Source: an uncultured Ectothiorhodospiraceae bacterium
GTDB taxonomy: Bacteria; Pseudomonadota; Gammaproteobacteria; UBA9214
Direction: 5' to 3'
Assembly (NCBI GenBank): GCA_947259415.1
Contig: CAMYMI010000020.1
Span: forward strand, 62,001 to 126,000
Length of the DNA stretch: 64,000 bases
Part shown: one piece after another, positions 63,024-64,000 of the stretch
Layout of the letters: each line of letters starts with the position of its first letter
How positions within the stretch are numbered: the first letter of the stretch is position 1
Position numbers and translations under genes: made by a program
Notes under the pieces: generated by a model
What the model was told of the DNA's origin: nothing
What the model saw: the letters and a program-made list of their open reading frames with translations, nothing else
The model's database searches: none

Positions 63024-64000
63024 TGAATAATCTTCTGGCACTTGTCGCGTCGATGGCCATCAGTATGTTGCTGATACCATTGATGTCCAGGCTGGCCCCG
63101 CGTCTGCATCTGGTTGACATTCCCAGTCAGAGAAAGGTTCACACCAAGCCGATTCCAAGAGTGGGTGGTATCGGAATTGTGATCGGCAGCCTGATTCCGC
63201 TGATAATGCTCTCACCCGATAAGCTGACCCAGGCGTATATCTACGGCGCAATAGTATTGTTCATATTCGGGTTGTGGGATGACATGTTCGATATCGGTCA
63301 TTACCCGAAGTTTATCGGACAGATCATCGCTATCCTGATTGTCATCTTCTATGGGGATCTCTACGTCGTCAGGTTTCCGTTTGTTACCGGTGGAGAGATT
63401 GCCATCGGCTTCGGCATTCCGTTTACGCTGTTTGCGATGGTCGGTGTAATCAATGCCCTTAACCAGTCTGATGGTTTGGACGGGCTGGCAGGCGGTGTAT
63501 CAATGTTTAGCATCGGTGCAATGAGCCTGCTGGCGCTGATTTCCATGCAAGGGCAGCAGGCGCTTATGATTGCTTTCACCATGATCGGGGGAGTTCTTGG
63601 GTTTCTGCGCTACAACACACACCCTGCGCGGGTTTTCATGGGTGATTCCGGTAGCCAGTTCATCGGTTACACGCTGGCATTTCTCGTCGTTCTGATTAGC
63701 CAGCGCATCGATACCGCTTTGAGCCCGGCGGCCGTACTGTTTTTGCTGGGACTACCGATCGCCGACAGTCTCGTGGTGCTATACAAGCGGGTCCGCGGGG
63801 GTAGGAAGATATTCAGCGCCACCAAGGATCATCTTCACCATCGCCTGCTGGACCTGGGATTCGTCCACCGGGAGTCGGTGGTCATCATCTATTCTGCACA
63901 GGCGGTTTTTGTCACCTGCGGCGTACTGCTGCGCCTGGCGTCCGATTACCTGGTCATGACCCTCTACCTTGGCTTCTGCCTGTTGATTTTTGGCGCAATT
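63024..64000 (+). CDS. WecA/MraY-family undecaprenyl-phosphate glycosylphosphotransferase (5' part)
   Basis: The frame is open from the ATG at 63024 to the window end (325 codons). Multiple membrane helices are seen. The motifs are P-R-V-G-G-I-G-I near residue 52, D-D-M-F-D-I near 92, N-Q-S-D-G-L-D-G-L-A-G-G near 150 and M-G-D-S-G-S-Q-F near 207. H-L-H-H-R-L-L near 271 completes the set that defines the family and its Mg site. It would load the first sugar phosphate on undecaprenyl phosphate, starting a surface glycan. The 3' end lies outside. Confidence 0.93.

Overview
The window looks like a chromosomal stretch of a GC-rich gammaproteobacterium. The basis is the lptD-surA-pdxA-rsmA-apaG-apaH gene set, an MSHA-type pilus locus, an AmgK/MurU cell-wall recycling pair and a short PutA. 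No rRNA, tRNA, CRISPR array or intact transposase was seen, so I do not name a genus.

Layout: (1) 1-6722 holds the tail of an unknown gene, putA, a thioredoxin-fold DUF255 protein with a small coupled partner, and a TVP38/DedA membrane protein preceded by a 47-codon remnant of a family 2 glycosyltransferase. (2) 6753-13925 is an extracellular electron transfer divergon. Leftward run a diheme cytochrome c, a CbcL-like nine-heme/cytochrome b quinol oxidoreductase and a UbiE-like methyltransferase. Rightward run a decaheme MtrA and the MtrB/PioB barrel. A palindrome and an FNR-like site lie between the two arms. (3) 14031-20570 is housekeeping: rlmI-like, lgt, thyA, folA, apaH, apaG, two small unknown genes and rsmA. 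(4) 20571-28850 is an accessory island that separates rsmA from pdxA. It carries a HAD phosphatase, a GH13 phosphorylase-like enzyme, an OmcA/MtrC-family decaheme lipoprotein, two decayed copies of the pdxA 3' end, a long inverted repeat, an 18-bp direct repeat and dense GC-rich repeats. (5) 28851-33586 is pdxA, surA and lptD. (6) 33772-38094 is an RND adaptor and pump. (7) 38295-51270 is a leftward MSHA pilus operon. It includes an unusual PilX/MshP-like minor pilin with a seven-unit beta-propeller-like region and a polyglycine tail. (8) 51673-58122 has amgK, an OmpA-like lipoprotein, murU, and a colinear trio of GCS2 ligase, M14-type deacylase and GT-B glycosyltransferase. (9) 58201-64000 is a lower-GC surface-polysaccharide region with two glycosyltransferases, unknown small genes and the start of a WecA-family glycosylphosphotransferase.

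Taken together, the cytochromes form a plausible full route: a quinol oxidase in the inner membrane (CbcL-like), periplasmic carriers (diheme and decaheme), an outer-membrane conduit (MtrAB) and a surface terminal cytochrome (OmcA/MtrC-like). The last component lies 11 kb away inside the island. MSHA pili, with a predicted c-di-GMP-binding ATPase, and polysaccharide genes would suit a surface-attached lifestyle. The direction of electron flow (metal reduction or oxidation) cannot be read from sequence alone.
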